Positions 11,358 to 23,915 are shown, counted from the first letter of the stretch. The stretch: DNA of 64,000 bases from Euleptes europaea (GCF_029931775.1 NC_079322.1:23448542-23512541), one strand, 5' to 3'. A program made the numbers and translations. The notes: generated by a model not told the origin, from the sequence alone.

Positions 11358-11800
11358 CATGAGAACATAAGAAAGGCCCTGCTGGATCAGACCAAGGCCC
11401 TTCAAGTCCAGCAGTCTGTTCCCACAGTGGCCAACCAGGTGCCTCTAGGAAGCCACTAACAAGACGAGTGCAGCAGCACCATCCTGCCTGTGTTCCACCG
11501 CACCCAATAAAATAGGCATGCTCCTCTGATCCTGGAGAGAATAGGTATGCATCGATGTACATACATAAGAAAGGCCCTGCTGGATCAGACCAAGGCCCTT
11601 CAAGTCCAGCAGTCCGTTCACACAGTGGTCAACCAGGTGCCTCTAGGAAGCCACTAACCAGACGACTGCAGCAGCACCATCCTGCCTGTGTTCCACCGCA
11701 CCCAAAATAATAGGCATGCTCCTCTGATACTAGAGAGAATAGGTATGCAGCATGACTAATATCCATTCTAACTAACAGCCGTGAATACCCCTCTCCTCCA
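11358..11800 (-). repeat. two joined CR1 3' modules
   Basis: Two copies (from 11358 and about 11566) are joined through atgcatcgatgtacatacat. The same junction recurs in the CR1 multimer at 39.4-39.8 kb. Confidence 0.8.
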
Positions 11801-12375
11801 TTAATATGTCCTCAGGCCTCCCAGCAACAGTGCCCCCTCTCCGCCTCGAAGGAGGGTGCCTTTGCAGCAGGGCGCTGGACAAACTGAGATAATTGCCAAA
11901 TAGTTGCCAAATAGATATAAGTCTGGTCAGATAATTGCGCTAGCTGCTTGTCAGCTTCTGGATAGTATTCTAAGTACTGCTGCTTATCTATAAATCCTTA
12001 GATGTTCAGAGATGTGTATGGGCTGAGGAGTGCCTCTCCCCATCTGAGCTTTCTGCCACTGAAATCTGTCAGGGGAGCCCCCAAAATAAGTTTAATAATT
12101 CTTCCTTAAATCATGAGCATTGAGTCGTTGAGTCCTTTTCTTGAGTCCTTTTCCTGAAGCCCCAACTAAGACCATGAGTGATTTTTCCAGAAAATATTTC
12201 TTTAGACATAATACTTTAGAAATTATATCCTGCTCATATATGTGCTATAGCAAACTTGCAAACGTTTCAGCATTTGGTGACTCACATGTGTGTGTTTTTG
12301 CATTATAGGATTCCAAGCAACAATCAGTGCTCCACATATGGTAAGTTTTAAGCTTGGCGACTAAATACCTGTGCC

Positions 12376-12875
12376 CAGTGGCGGACCTACATTTCTGGGG
12401 CCCTGAAGCTTGAACTGTTATGGGGCCCCCTTTGCAGCCAGCAACAATAGGGCAACATCCAACAAGGTCCAAAGGGCCTTGCTGCCCTTGCAAGGACCTC
12501 GAGGCCCAAATGGGAGTGAACAGGGTGGTGGGGTGGAGTCCTTGAAAATGGGCCATACAGTGACGAAATAAAACTACAGAACTATTAAGCCGTAACCAAC
12601 AAAGGATTTGAGGATCCGGCTGCCAAAAATGTAGGCTATGAATAGCTTCTGGCAATTACAGGGACATTTTGAGGCCATATGAAATGGGTGTTAGAGCATA
12701 TTCTAAGGTCAGTATTAAGTACTTCAACCCATTGGCTTATGATTGTATCACTAAAAAACTCCATCGATTTTGTTGAGAAATTCACTCATTAAAAAAAAAG
12801 TTGCTTAGGGGGCCCTTCCGGGATTAGGGCCCCTGAAGCTTAAGCTTCATTAGTTTCACAGTAGATCCGCCTCTG
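12376..12875. mobile_element. hAT-like non-autonomous element
   Basis: Terminal inverted repeats cagtggcggacctac and gtagatccgcctctg bound a 500-bp element carrying two ggggcccctgaagctt-type blocks. Flanks cctgtgcc and cctgtggg are a likely diverged 8-bp duplication. Sequence 11800-12375 holds nothing recognised. Confidence 0.75.
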
Positions 12876-12997
12876 CCTGTGGGGGCAAGAATTTACCTTT
12901 CTAACAGTGGTCTGTTAGAAGGGTCAATTCTTGCCCCCCACTGGTCAGGTCTCAGTGTGTCCAGCGCCCCCATGGTTTGCAGGGCAGTCCTCTGAGC

Positions 12998-13196
12998 CAA
13001 CGGTTCCCAAACTGTGCTCCATAGAGCACTTGGGGCTTGGCAAAACATCTCCTAGTGCTCAGTGAAGAGATTGGAAAGAAAAATACTACCGTCGTTCGCT
13101 TTAGTTAGTATATAGGTGCTAGGTGGAAATTAGTACTCCGTGACGAATTTCTCGCCTGAAAAGCGCTCCGTGACTCAAAAGGTTTGGGAACCACTG
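12998..13196. mobile_element. hAT-like MITE, first of a pair
   Basis: Ends cggttcccaaactgtgctcc and ggtttgggaaccactg are inverted repeats; about 199 bp, no coding capacity. Confidence 0.75.
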
Positions 13197-13221
13197 CGGT
13201 GGAAGAAGGCTTTCTTTAATG

Positions 13222-13416
13222 CAGAGGTTCCCAGACTGTGCTCCAAGGAGCACTTGGTGCTCTGGGAAACGTCTCCTAGGGCTCCATGAAGAGATTGAAA
13301 AGAAAAATACTACCATCGTTCGGTTTAGTATATAGATGCAAGGTGAAAATTAGTGCTCCGTGATGACTTTCTCACCTGAAAAGTGTTCCGTGACTCAAAA
13401 AGTTTGGGAAACACTG
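13222..13416. mobile_element. hAT-like MITE, second of a pair
   Basis: The same element in the same orientation 25 bp after the first, with ends aggttcccagactgtgctcc and gtttgggaaacactg. A shared origin by tandem duplication is likely. Confidence 0.75.
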
Positions 13417-13419
13417 CTC

Positions 13420-14800
13420 GAAGCAAAAGAGCATCCCTGCTCATGTCATGGGAGGTGGTGGAGTTACAGCGAGTGGCCGAAGGCGCAGGCCCACGCCTCA
13501 GCTCGCCCCTTCTTCATGCCAGCTTGCCTTCATTAGTTTTTCCGCAAGGAGGATTGATTTCGAAATGGGGGGTTCAGAACCGGGAGGGGCGCTTTGGAGA
13601 GCTCAGACACCCCCTTTTCCCTCACTTCCAAGGCCTCGGACAAGAGGAGGCTGAAGTTGGTTCCCAGTTCGTTCCCAGTTCCTTATTCACATTCCCTCGC
13701 TCCTGAATGATACTGGGGACAATTTAAAAGCTCTGCACCCCTAAAGAAAGTTTGGACCACCACATATCATACCCCCCCTCCACATTCAGGGCACTGTGCC
13801 CTTCGAGGGGGCGCATGCTGGGTCCTGGTCCAAAGTCCAGTTCTTGTGCCAGCTGCTCCCGAGTGGGGTGCCCCCAGGACAAATGCACACACATAAACTG
13901 GGGCTCAGCTGCCCCCCAAAACAATCTTTGGACCGCCCCACATTACACATCCCCACACTCCAGAGACTGTCCCCTGCAAGAAAATATACAGTGGTGCCCA
14001 CGTATTGGTCACCCCAATAAATGAGGATAAATGCCAAGATCCTAGACTTCCTCCCCCGCCCTTAAAAACAGTGACTCACAAGCAGTCGAACTCAGGCAGG
14101 AATGTCCTCTCCCCAGTGGGCCAAAAAAATAATCCTGCCGTGAGACTAGAAGTGTCCAATGAGCTTCCAGGCAGAAAACAACCGAGGAGGCACAGGAAAA
14201 GCAACAAAAAATAGTGGTAGAAAGAGGTTCTAGGCACAGAATGTGCTAACTGGGTTCAAATAGAAGTTTGTGCTTTTTTGATACCTTGTTTCTCCTTTAT
14301 CAGCTTATATCATAAATATGCTTGTACAAACAGGGGAGCTCCCTCCCTTCTTCCTCTGCCTTTCCATCACTGCCTCCTCCTTCCCCCTCCTCCTCCTGCC
14401 GTCCCCCTCCCTTCCCCCCTCCCCCACCGGCTGTCTCCTCCCAACATCTGCACCCTCCTGGTGCCACTGTCCTCCCACCCCTTCTCTTCCCATAGCCTTC
14501 AGCAACATTTGTCAGAGCTGCAAGGAGGCAACCCGATACGGCAGCTGAGATCTCACGATGTCGTGTTGTGAGATCTCCTGTTTTTTTTTTCTGTAAGTCA
14601 GTTTGGAATTTTTGAAAACGCTTCTCACTTTTTTTTAATGGTCTGGTTTTTCTGCAAACCTGGAGGTTCTCCTGAGTTTGTTGGAAATGCCCCCCCCCCC
14701 GTTCCTTGGGGAGGTTTTGGTCCTCACAGAAGGCATATTCAGAATTAGATAATAAATGTCTGGATTGCTGTGTGTATGTCCTAATTGTTTTTCACGTGAC
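13420..14800. other. intergenic stretch without a recognised gene
   Basis: It holds a long pyrimidine-rich tract (about 14335-14480) and a short hairpin with gagatctcac arms near 14548-14575. Open frames here are unconvincing. Confidence 0.5.
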
Positions 14801-14804
14801 TCGG

Positions 14805-15035
14805 GCTATTCAAAGATAATGTTGCATACATCACGGGTAATTAATTCAATGCTAGGGAAAGTTGAGGGCAGCAGGAAAAGAGGAAGACCCAATAAGAGAT
14901 GGATTGACTCAATAAAGGAAGCCACAGCCCTCAATTTGCAAGATCTGAACAAGGCTGGCAAAGATAGGACATTTTGAAGGACTGATTCATAGGGTCCCCA
15001 TAAGTCGGAAGCGACTTGACGGCACTTATCACACA
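14805..15035 (+). repeat. BovB/RTE LINE 3' end
   Basis: Translation gives SRKRGRPNKRWIDSIKEA and LNKAGKDRTF, the BovB C terminus. The 3' tail ccataagtcggaagcgac and a CA run follow. Strongly 5'-truncated and no longer coding at the end. Sequence 15036-15650 shows nothing else recognised. Confidence 0.85.
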
Positions 15036-15654
15036 CAGTGAATTAAAGGTTAAAAACTACTGGATTTTGTCTCACTTAGCCTTTATTGGATTTGTGATTT
15101 GCCAGACTTTGTTCATCCAATTCTTAATACTCAAATTTGGCTCAAAAGTCCAGGTTCTTCTGTAATTAACATTTTAGCTGACAACAAAAACCTTCTTTTA
15201 TGATAACATGGAAACTTTTTTTAAAAGAAGTTTGGCAGCAGAAAAATTCAGGTCTGAATGTGTTCAATTGTTATACTTTACATAAAGAAGCTATAAAAAG
15301 AAAATGGAAACATCATCACTGACCCCAAAAAGCAAAGGAAAAAAGGAATCACTGGATTAGCAAGCACACTGCACTGTTCAAATAGTTTGCTTTAAGTGTA
15401 TGTTTAGCATAGCTATTCAATACCAGAGATATTAAATATGAGTTTATTGCATTATCTGTTACTGCCTAATTGTATCCAGTCTTGTATCAATAACTGTCCA
15501 TCTGAAAATCCACAGAAATGAATTCACATTTCTTTCTTTCCAGTGTTTTTGCAAGGCACAAGTCATACTCAAATACTTTGGTCTGGAGAGATTGAGATCC
15601 TATGCAAAGTTACCTCAATTTAAGCCAATTTATTTTAATGGAGTAACTGTGCAT

Positions 15655-15955
15655 AAGCGAGCCCCATGGCCCAGAGTGGTAAGCTGCCGTACTGTAGTAG
15701 AAGCTTTGCTCACGACCTGAGTTCAATCCTGACAGAAGTCAGTTTCAGGTAGCCAGCTCATGGTTGACTCAGCCTTCCATCCTTCTGAGGTTGGTAAAAT
15801 GAGTATCCAGTTTGCTGGGGGTAAAGTGTAGATGACTGGCAAAGGCAATGGCAAACCACCCCGTAAATACAGTCTGCCTAGTAAATGTCGGCATGTGGCA
15901 TCACCCCGTGGGTCTGTAATGACCCAGTACTTGCACAGGGGACTACCTTTAACTG
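15655..15955 (+). repeat. Sauria-type SINE, copy 1
   Basis: The head is gagccccatggcccagagtgg, the B box is gagttcaatcctgac, the tail contains ggcaatggcaaaccacccc and ends ggggactacctttaa. Sauria SINEs are widespread in lizards and use BovB machinery. Confidence 0.85.
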
Positions 15956-16399
15956 TGCATACAATTGCAGTATGAGAATTGCAAATCAGATATAATTTAT
16001 TAGATCAATTTCCCTTGGTAATAGTAGAAAGCTTTCAGATGACAGAAAGGAACATTTCTGAGCCACAACATATCAAGAGACAAGGTATTACATTTGGCAT
16101 TTGAGCAGATAATATATGTACAACACGGAAGATGAAATACATGTTTACAGCAGTTTAGATCAGGGAAAACAGCTTGTGAATTATTCTAGAAATCGGAGTC
16201 TCTGTTTAATCACTGATGGTGGGTTTTTTGTATCCCAGAATAGTTATAAATAGTATGACAGTAATTCAGTTTTAGTGCAAGGACCAAGATCAGTCATCTT
16301 AGGCAAAGCATTTGCCAACAGGTGAAATTAGGATTGCTGTGTCAATTAAAGAAACCCTACAGTATTATCCTAAGCATGTTTATTCAGAAGTAAGTGTCT

Positions 16400-16480
16400 A
16401 GTGCAATCCTAAACAGAGTTATACCTTTTAAGTCCATTGAAGTCAAAGGGCTTTGAAAGGTGTCACTCTATTTAGGATTC
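16400..16480. repeat. short interspersed repeat fragment
   Basis: Contains gtgcaatcctaaacagagtt and tccattgaagtcaaagggct; a related piece occurs at about 2470-2535. Confidence 0.4.
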
Positions 16481-16526
16481 AAGAACTCAAATGGGAAATT
16501 GCTGAACTTCTAACATAAGATATGTA

Positions 16527-18122
16527 ATATGTCCCTTCGATCAGCCTCTGTACCAGAGGACTGGAGAATGGCCAATGTAACACCCATTTATAAAAAAGGT
16601 TCCAGGGGGGACCCAGGAAATTACAGGCCAGTTAGCTTAACGTCTGTTCCGGGTAAATTGGTGGAAAGCATTATTAAAGATAGAATTGTCAAGCATATAG
16701 AAGGGCAAGGCCTGCTGAGCAAAACCCAACATGGCTTCTGTAAGGGTAGGTCCTGTCTCACTAACCTATTAGAGTTTTTTGAAAGCGTCAATAAGCATGT
16801 GGACAGGAATGAGCCTGTGGATATTGTGTATTTGGATTTCCAACAAGCTTTTGACAAAGTTGCCCACCAAAGACTGCTAAGCAAACTTCATAGTCACAGG
16901 ATAAGAGGACAAGTCCTCTTATGGATTGAGACCTGGCTGAAAAATAGGAAGCAGAGAGTAGGAATCAATGGTCAGTTCTCACAATGGTGGGATGTCAGCA
17001 GTGGGGTGCCTCAGGGATCTGTGTTGGGAGCAGTGCTTTTCAACCTGTTCATCAATGACCCAGGAGTTGGGGTTAAACAGTGAAGTAGCCAAGTTTGCAG
17101 ATGACACCAAATTATTTAGGTGGTTAAAACAAAATCGGACTGTTAAGAGCTCCAGAAGGATCTCTACATACTGGAAGAATGGGCATTAAAATGGCAAATG
17201 AGTTTCAATGTGAGTAAGTGTAAAGTGATGCATATTGGGGCAAAAAATCCCAACTTCACATATACACTGGTGGGATCTGTGCTGGCAGCGACAGACCAAG
17301 AAAGGTATCTTGGGGTGGTAGTGGATAGCTCAATGAAGATGTCAACCCAGTGTGTGGCTGCTGTAAAAAAGGCAAATTCCATGCTGGCCATAATTAGACG
17401 AGGAATAGAGAATAAAACTGCTGATATCATACTGCCCTTGTACAAATCTGTGGTGAGACCACACTTGGAATACTGTGTACAGTTCTGGTCATCACACCTA
17501 AAAAAGGATATTACAGAGCTTGAGAAGGTGCAGAAAAGAGAAACCAAAATGATTAGGGGACTAGAGCAACTGTCCTATGGGGAGCGGTTAGGACTCTTAG
17601 GGCTGTTTAGCTTGGAAAGAAGGTGGCTAAGGGGAGACATGATAGAGGTCTATAAAATTATGCATGGTTTGGAGAGAGTGGACAGGGAGTTTTTCTCCCT
17701 CTCCCATAATACTAGAACACGGGGTCATCTGCTAAAGCTGGAGGGTGAGAGATTCAAAACAGATAAAATGAAGTGTTTTTTCACACAACGCATAGTTAAA
17801 TTGTGGAACTCCCTGCCCCAGAATGTGGTGATGGCTGCCAGCTTGGAGGGCTTTAAGAGGGGAGTGGACATTTTCATGGAGGAAAGGGGTATTCATAGCT
17901 ATTAGTTGGAATGGATGCTGGTCATGCTGCATACCTGTTCTTTCTAGTATCAGAGGAGCATGCCTATTATTTTGGGTACGGTGGAACACGAGCAAGATGG
18001 TGCTGCTGCAGTTGTCTTGTTTGTGGCTTCCTAGAGGCACCTGGTTGGCTACTGTGTGAGCAGACTGCTGGATTTGATGGGCCTTGGTCTGATCCAGCAG
18101 GGCCTTTCTTATGTTCTTATGA
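16527..18122 (+). mobile_element. CR1 LINE, 5'-truncated, with reverse transcriptase remnant
   Basis: The plus strand encodes CR1 reverse transcriptase blocks: VPEDWRMANVTPIYKKGSRG, NYRPVSLTSVPGKLVE, DIVYLDFQQAFDKV, SSGVPQGSVLG and, in another frame, FADDTKLF. The thumb/C-terminal region (YLGVVVDSSMKMS, PHLEYCVQFW, FFTQRIVKLWNSLP) follows to a stop near 17905. The 3' region ends ttatgttcttatgact, as CR1 does. The frame breaks between about 17083 and 17198 and the endonuclease part is missing, so it is inactive. This element has the coding context for the shorter CR1 3' modules elsewhere in the window. Confidence 0.93.
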
Positions 18123-18429
18123 CTCAACTATGCCTGGAAGCAGCTTCCTCATACATGTGTATTTGGAAAGCCATAACAAGGAGCTACCTGGGGGAAAGTT
18201 TGGATCAGGGAAATCAATAAGGTTGAGCACTCCTTTCCCTTCTCACTCCTGAAATGGCCTTAAAAGCTGAAAATGGGATCGAGGTACCATTGCATATGTC
18301 AACCCCTTAAACTGCATTAACAGTCATTCCAGTCACCTATGGAGCTACAGATCTCTAAGAACAAATTCCCTAACACAATGAATTCCTTAACACAGGAGTT
18401 AAATCAACATTAAAACTAATACATAGTTA

Positions 18430-18655
18430 CATGAGTGTGTGTGTGTATATTCAAATCACAGATGACTTATGGCGACCCCATAGGGTTTTCAAGGCAAGAG
18501 ATGTTCGGAGGTCGTTTGCCGTTACATGCCTCCACATGGTGGTCCTTGGAGGTAACCCATCCAAAACCTAACCAAGGCCGACCCTGCTTAGCTTCTGAGA
18601 CCTGACCAGATCAGGCTAGTCTAGGGCTATCCAGCCCAGGGTCAATATGTACATA
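18430..18655 (-). repeat. 5S rRNA-derived SINE, copy 1
   Basis: On the reverse strand the head resembles 5S rRNA (reverse complement: gaccctgcttagcttctgag, aggtaacccatccaa). The tail has the cttatggcgaccccat block shared with BovB. It is diverged and is not a functional 5S gene. Confidence 0.75.
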
Positions 18656-18659
18656 GCAC

Positions 18660-19720
18660 TGATAAAATTGTTTTAATAACTCAAGCTCCAGAGAACAACA
18701 GTGGAATTTGAAACATATTCCTGATCCTAGTGGGGAAAAAACTGAAGTTGTTTTTCCCCTCCATGTATAAACTGCAAGGCTGATTTAGCTATTTAACTTT
18801 TACTGGAGAATTTGTCACAGATTTCCTGTATGAGATTTTGTTCTATATGACTGTATAAAAATGTTGGTTATGGGTAACAGAGTCTGGAAAAGGTATTAGC
18901 AGGAGCCCTTTAGCAGGAATGTACTCAGAAATCATATTGGTTTTGTTTGCTTTAGATTTAATTCTGGGGCTGGTAGAATAATGATATAAGCACCTGAGTA
19001 AAGAATGGGAGGGGACAGAGTTCAGCTTCCCTTTCCCACCTGGTCCAATTTTGTTTTAAAATAGAAACACACACTTTTAAACATGGGTATAGGAGGTTTC
19101 ATCGCTTTTTTTACCTACCTGGAGAATTAGCCGTTTGGGTAGGGGATATTTGTATTGGAGAAAAGGCATGGATGCTTTTACATGAAATGAAACATTGAGA
19201 GGTCTCAGAACTTTGATCCCTAATGATCTCCCACATAAAGAGAACTCAATTTCTCCATCATTATGGATGTAACACATCTCATCCATTTGTCCCTGCCTTT
19301 TGTTGAGGTTAAGCAGTCTGGAGTGCCTGGAGTGTAAAAGCAAAATATTTGCCCTTGGCAGGCAGGAAAACTCAGCAACAGAGAATAGCAAGTAGACTGG
19401 ATCCACTTTCTGCTTATATGTTACAGAACACATGAAAGCCTTGTTACAGTGATGAACAGATAGTAAAAATGTTGTCCATAGAAACCCATATGGGATTAAC
19501 CTCTTCAACTAGATCATCAGCTAACTCTTCTGCTTGGAAGATGCCCCTATCAGATTACCTGGTGAATCACCTTCTCCCTTTGCTGACCTCACCTTGTATA
19601 ACTGAGAAAACAGGAAGGAAGGCACCAGAATAACAGTTATTTTCAAAGTTTTCTACAGATTACTCATAATTGTCATTTTAAGCAGTTGAATTAGTTATAT
19701 TAAACAATAAAGGTGATTCT
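18660..19720. other. intergenic stretch without a recognised gene
   Basis: A 143-codon reverse frame at 19077-19508 has no recognisable domain, no splice context and average base use. I treat it as chance. Confidence 0.4.
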
Positions 19721-19735
19721 GTTCTGATTTTGATC

Positions 19736-21054
19736 CTTTCTTTTATCCCTTAGAAGCTCCTTGATTAATTTATCTTGAGCAGCATATATCTAGTGTTGGA
19801 GGGATATAAGGACTGAAACAAATCTTGCCACTGACAGTAGCCTTGGGGTCCCTATCGCTTAGTAAAAAAGGCATTATGTCAGTCACAGAGGCACTGGATT
19901 AGTATGTTAAAAGGGGGGAAATATAGTGCAATCGAAGTTCCTCGTAAAAGCCGCATTCCAAAAGGGCATGAGTTAATGAGTCAATAGAGCCAGAAGAGCA
20001 AGGGCAGATCCTGTCTGGGTATGGTATATTCAGAATTCTGCCCTGCATTACCATAGAAGGGTTAGCATTCAATCTAGCCAAGCAAAAAGCTCTACAAAGA
20101 CGAGGAGTTGTTAGATAATATGTATAGGCAGGCAGACCACGTGGAGGGGGTATTCCGAAGAACTGGGGTGAACAGACACGACGAGCACGAAAAGTAGTGT
20201 TGTTATAATCGAGCTCTTTAATGCGCTTTTTAATTTTGGTAAAAGCTTCAGTTTTCCCAAGATCTAATAGCATATCCTGTGAGAAGCCCAACAATGACAG
20301 TTTCTCATCTAAGATTTTTTGCCATGAGGATTTAAAAGGGTCATGCTTCAGAGAAGGTAGGAACCCCTCAGTGCTAAAGCACAGTTTAAGGTGTAGTTTA
20401 AAGGTGGCCAACTACATCCTAGCTTCAAGTGACATTTGGCCAAACTCAGAACGAAGAGTAATGCCAGCAACACATCGAGGGGCATTTAGGAGTTTTTGTA
20501 AGAACTGGAGCAGTGGACGATCGATAGATTCATTGATGACTGTTATCCAGATGGCAACACCAAAGAGGATAATTGGGGTAATTTTCAGATTAAAAACCTG
20601 AATAGCCCCTGGAATATATTTGCCACCTTTGGTGTGAAAAAAGTTGACAATAGCACCAACCCAAGGTTTAATTTCGGTGGACACTGCTTTTTGATGGGCA
20701 TTCCAATTTAGGTTATGGGGGGAAAGAATGCCAAGGTAAACAAACTCCTTGACTTGGTCAGCCTCAAAGCCATCTAATACCCAGCGAAAAAGAGGCATTT
20801 TTCTCCTCTTAGTGAAGATCATAATCTTACATTTATGATGGTTTATTTTAAGACCTTCCCTAGAGCAGTACTCAGAAAAAGTTTGCAAAGATCTTTTCAA
20901 ACCAATTCTTGTGCAGGACAGGAGAACTGCATCGTCAGCATAGAGTAGAATTGGGGTGGGATGACTTGCAAGCTTTAGGGGGTGGCAAAACTCTGAGAAA
21001 TTGGTTGCCATATCATTCAGGTATACGTAGATTAAACAAGAGAGGAGCAAGGAT
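19736..21054 (-). mobile_element. Vingi/L2-like LINE, 5'-truncated, with 12-bp target duplication
   Basis: On the reverse strand the element encodes reverse transcriptase from the YADD box (PILLYADDAVLLS) through LKINHHKCKIMIF, EFVYLGILS and a C-terminal Cys/His module (CPCSSGSIDSLTHALLECGF). One in-frame stop near 20412 separates the two open parts. The flanks ctgattttgatc at 19724-19735 and 21055-21066 are a perfect 12-bp target duplication, so the insertion is probably fairly young. The clade (Vingi, L2 or related) is my judgement from the RT wording and is uncertain. Confidence 0.85.
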
Positions 21055-21246
21055 CTGATTTTGATCTGTACGAATGCACATTCCTACTAATTAAGAGATT
21101 ATATTTCATCAGAAATAAAGATAACAGTTTTGCATTAACATATGCAAACAGAATGGGGGGGCTGTTTTTCAGAAACACTGTTTTACTACAACATTTTGCT
21201 ATGGGTCGAGAGATCAGATCCTCTGAGGGCTGACTGCTTCCATCCA

Positions 21247-21450
21247 TAGGGTTGCGAGGTCCCTCATCGCCACCACCGGGAGGTTTTTGGGGCAGAGCCT
21301 GAGGAAGGCAGGGTTGGGGGAGGGGAGGGACTTCAATGCCATAGAGTCCAATTGCCAAAGCGGCCTTTTCCTCCAGGGGATCTGATCTCTATCAGCTGGA
21401 GAGCAGCTGTAATAGCAGGAGATCACCAGCTAGTACCTGGAGGTTGTAGT
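21247..21450. mobile_element. hAT-like MITE (gttgcca family), copy 1
   Basis: Contains ggaggtttttggggcagagc, ggagggacttcaatgccata and tacctggaggttg, matching the bounded copy at 25384-25591. Confidence 0.6.
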
Positions 21451-22680
21451 AACAAACAGTAGTCGGCTCTGCACACAATAATAATAGTGTAATAAAACAC
21501 CAAAGGTAACAATAGCAAATTTACAAACAACAAGGTGTAGCAATACAGAAACACATGGCAGATTGCAAGTGAGATGACAACAATGACAAGCAGCAATAAC
21601 AAGCAACAACAAGCAACAAACTCTGTGTGGAGATGATATGAGCAAGCGACAGCAATAATAATCAATGTAATTTTTGTAAGTTCATAATATGGAAACAATG
21701 TCCAGTAGAATCAGGTTGACTCGATGCTAGATGCTTGCGCAGACGGGCACATCAAAGGAAACGCTTTTCCGGATATGCAGCAGCGCTTTTGCCATAAAAG
21801 TGGCTTCTTCAGCCTGATTGCATAATATAACATAAATTTCAAATATGCAATATAGCTTATAGCTGCTCAAATATGCAATATAGCTTCACCGCTCCCAAAA
21901 TCGGCTGCTATTTTGTTTATAGACTACCTAAAAATATGTAGGAGTAACAATGCAGCTTACCTTCAAATATGCAATATAGCTTATAGCTGTTTCACCGCTC
22001 CCAAAATGGGCTGCTATTTCATTGTTAGTAGTTCACCAAATGAAGCAGAGTGTGACTAAAAAGGTTTTCAAAAGCCTCGTTCTCATTTCTTAAAGGGTAT
22101 AAAAACCAACTCTTCTTCATACCTTGCCAAGCAATCCTGGATACTGTAGGTATGGGGGAGCTGAGCTATTTCTATTAGAACTCCCCTTGTTCCTATTGTT
22201 GCCTGTTGGAGATTCCTTGTTAAAAGATTTAGTGTGAGTTGGCAGAGTTAAGACTCTTCAATATTTACATACCAAGGCTGTGCTCTTCTGTCCCAGAAAT
22301 TATGTTTATAACAGCTATAGCTGTGCATACATAGTTTATACCAGTTAGCAATGTGATGTAAGGCACTTAATGGATATCCAAGGATCTTTCTCCCTGTAAT
22401 GGAAGGGAGAGTAGAGTACAAAGTTTTTTTTAAGTCACCTTGGGTCAGAAATGAGGGATAAAGTTACCACAGGAGAGAAGTAAAGTAGAGGTAGCTACTC
22501 TGACTAAAAGTTGTTCCCCATGCCCATCTAAATGTTATACTGTTTACATGCATTCCGTTTTTTAAAACGCTAGTAGGCAGACATGTTCTTGCTCAATCAT
22601 TTGACTTCCTCCTTACAGAAGTAAAACATTTGCATTAGTCAGAGGTAAACTTTCTTCTTTATCTTGCGTTTGCAATACAG
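21450..22680. other. intergenic stretch with internal direct repeats
   Basis: The block caaatatgcaatatagctta, then ttcaccgctcccaaaat and ggctgctatttt, occurs at about 21838-21915 and again at 21964-22022. A 45-base SINE tail remnant is at 22070-22115. No gene recognised. Confidence 0.5.
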
Positions 22681-22768
22681 GCTGTTTCGAAACCAGACGG
22701 GCAACAGAAATATAAGAGAGAAGACCATCCGCTCATTGCCCAAAGGAAGGAAAGAGAAGAATAGTAAT
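22681..22768 (+). other. probable 5' untranslated exon of the four-helix membrane gene
   Basis: The segment is bounded by a good pyrimidine-rich acceptor (ending tttgcaatacag) and a donor (gtgagt). Spliced to the exon beginning at 24450, it puts an in-frame stop upstream and places an ATG across the junction. The product would then start MMMEAT instead of MMEAT. The pairing is inferred from splice signals only. Confidence 0.45.
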
Positions 22769-22911
22769 GTGAGTATTCACATTTCCTCGCTTTCAACTAT
22801 AGCAGCCCATTTACTGAAAATTCATTTAGTTAAAAGTTTTTTTTCTAGTTAGATTGCAGAGCAATATTTTTCTGGATTCTTAAGCGCATCACAGCTTAAC
22901 TGTGGTCTCTG

Positions 22912-23160
22912 TCAGTGTGGTATAGTGGTTAGGAGCGGCGGACTGTAATCTGGTGGACCGGGTTGGTTTCCCCACTCTTCCATATGAAGCCTGCTGGGTT
23001 ATCTTGGGCCAGTCACAGTTCTCTCTGAACTCTCTCAGCCCACCTACCTCACAAGGTGTCTGTTGTGTGGGGAGGAAGGGATAGCAATTATAAGCTGGTT
23101 TGAGTCTCCTTAAAGGAAGAGAAAATCAGAGTATAAAAACCAACTTTTCTTTTTCTCCTT
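22912..23160 (+). repeat. tRNA-derived CORE/MIR-like SINE, copy 4
   Basis: It starts gtgtggtatagtggttagga and ends gtataaaaaccaac with a CTTT-rich tail. A further MIR-like fragment follows to about 23260. Lies in the 5' intron of the membrane gene. Confidence 0.75.
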
Positions 23161-23799
23161 CTGCCCCCAGTTTTATCCTCACAACAATGCTTTGAGGTAG
23201 ATTAGCCTGAAAGATAGATGGCTGGACCAAGGTCATCTAGTGAGCTTCATAGCAAGCAAGGATTGACTGTCTCTTAAAAATGTGGTGGTAAGAAACTGAT
23301 CCTCGATCTGTTATCTTGTATACTATACTAAAATCTGCCATAGCAGCTGATTAGAAACAAAGCTTTCTTGTTGGGGTATTCTCTGCAGGTATGAGGGAAA
23401 GATGAGCATGTTTATCCCATGGCTAGAGACTCTTTCATAGTCATATTAAAATGCTCCCATAAATATCAGGAAGAGGGAGAGATTCTTATAGCCAGAGGTA
23501 GGAAATTCCCAGGTTGATGAACACCCAGGCACTTAAGCTGACTCATAGGCATTTCATACCTTTCTTTAGGTTCTGTGCCTACACATTAGATGCTTGTGTC
23601 TAGGAGTTTAAAATGTTTTTCTGCGTGAGGGAGTAAGAAAATGTGATGGGTTGCTACCACAAGGTCTCTCAAATATAGGCAAACGGAAGATAAATTCCAG
23701 AGTTATGGAGACCTTTCTTATAATTTTATGAATACTAAAGCATCAGAAAAGTACTACCATTACTATATCCCCTTCTGTCTCTCTCTTTCTTTTCTAAAT

Positions 23800-23915
23800 A
23801 GGGTTGCTAGGTCCCTCTTCGCCACCAGCGGGAGGTTTTTGGGGTGCAGCCTGAGGAGGGCGGGGTTTGGGGAGGGGAGGGACTTCAATGCTATAGAGTC
23901 CAAAATTTGTGTCCA
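23800..23915. mobile_element. hAT-like MITE (gttgcca family), copy 2, partial
   Basis: Contains gggttgctaggtccctcttc, gggaggtttttggggt and gacttcaatgctatagagtc; the right half is missing. Confidence 0.55.

Noticed and set aside
19077-19508. 143-codon reverse frame
   Set aside because: No domain, no homology that I recognise and no splice or promoter context.
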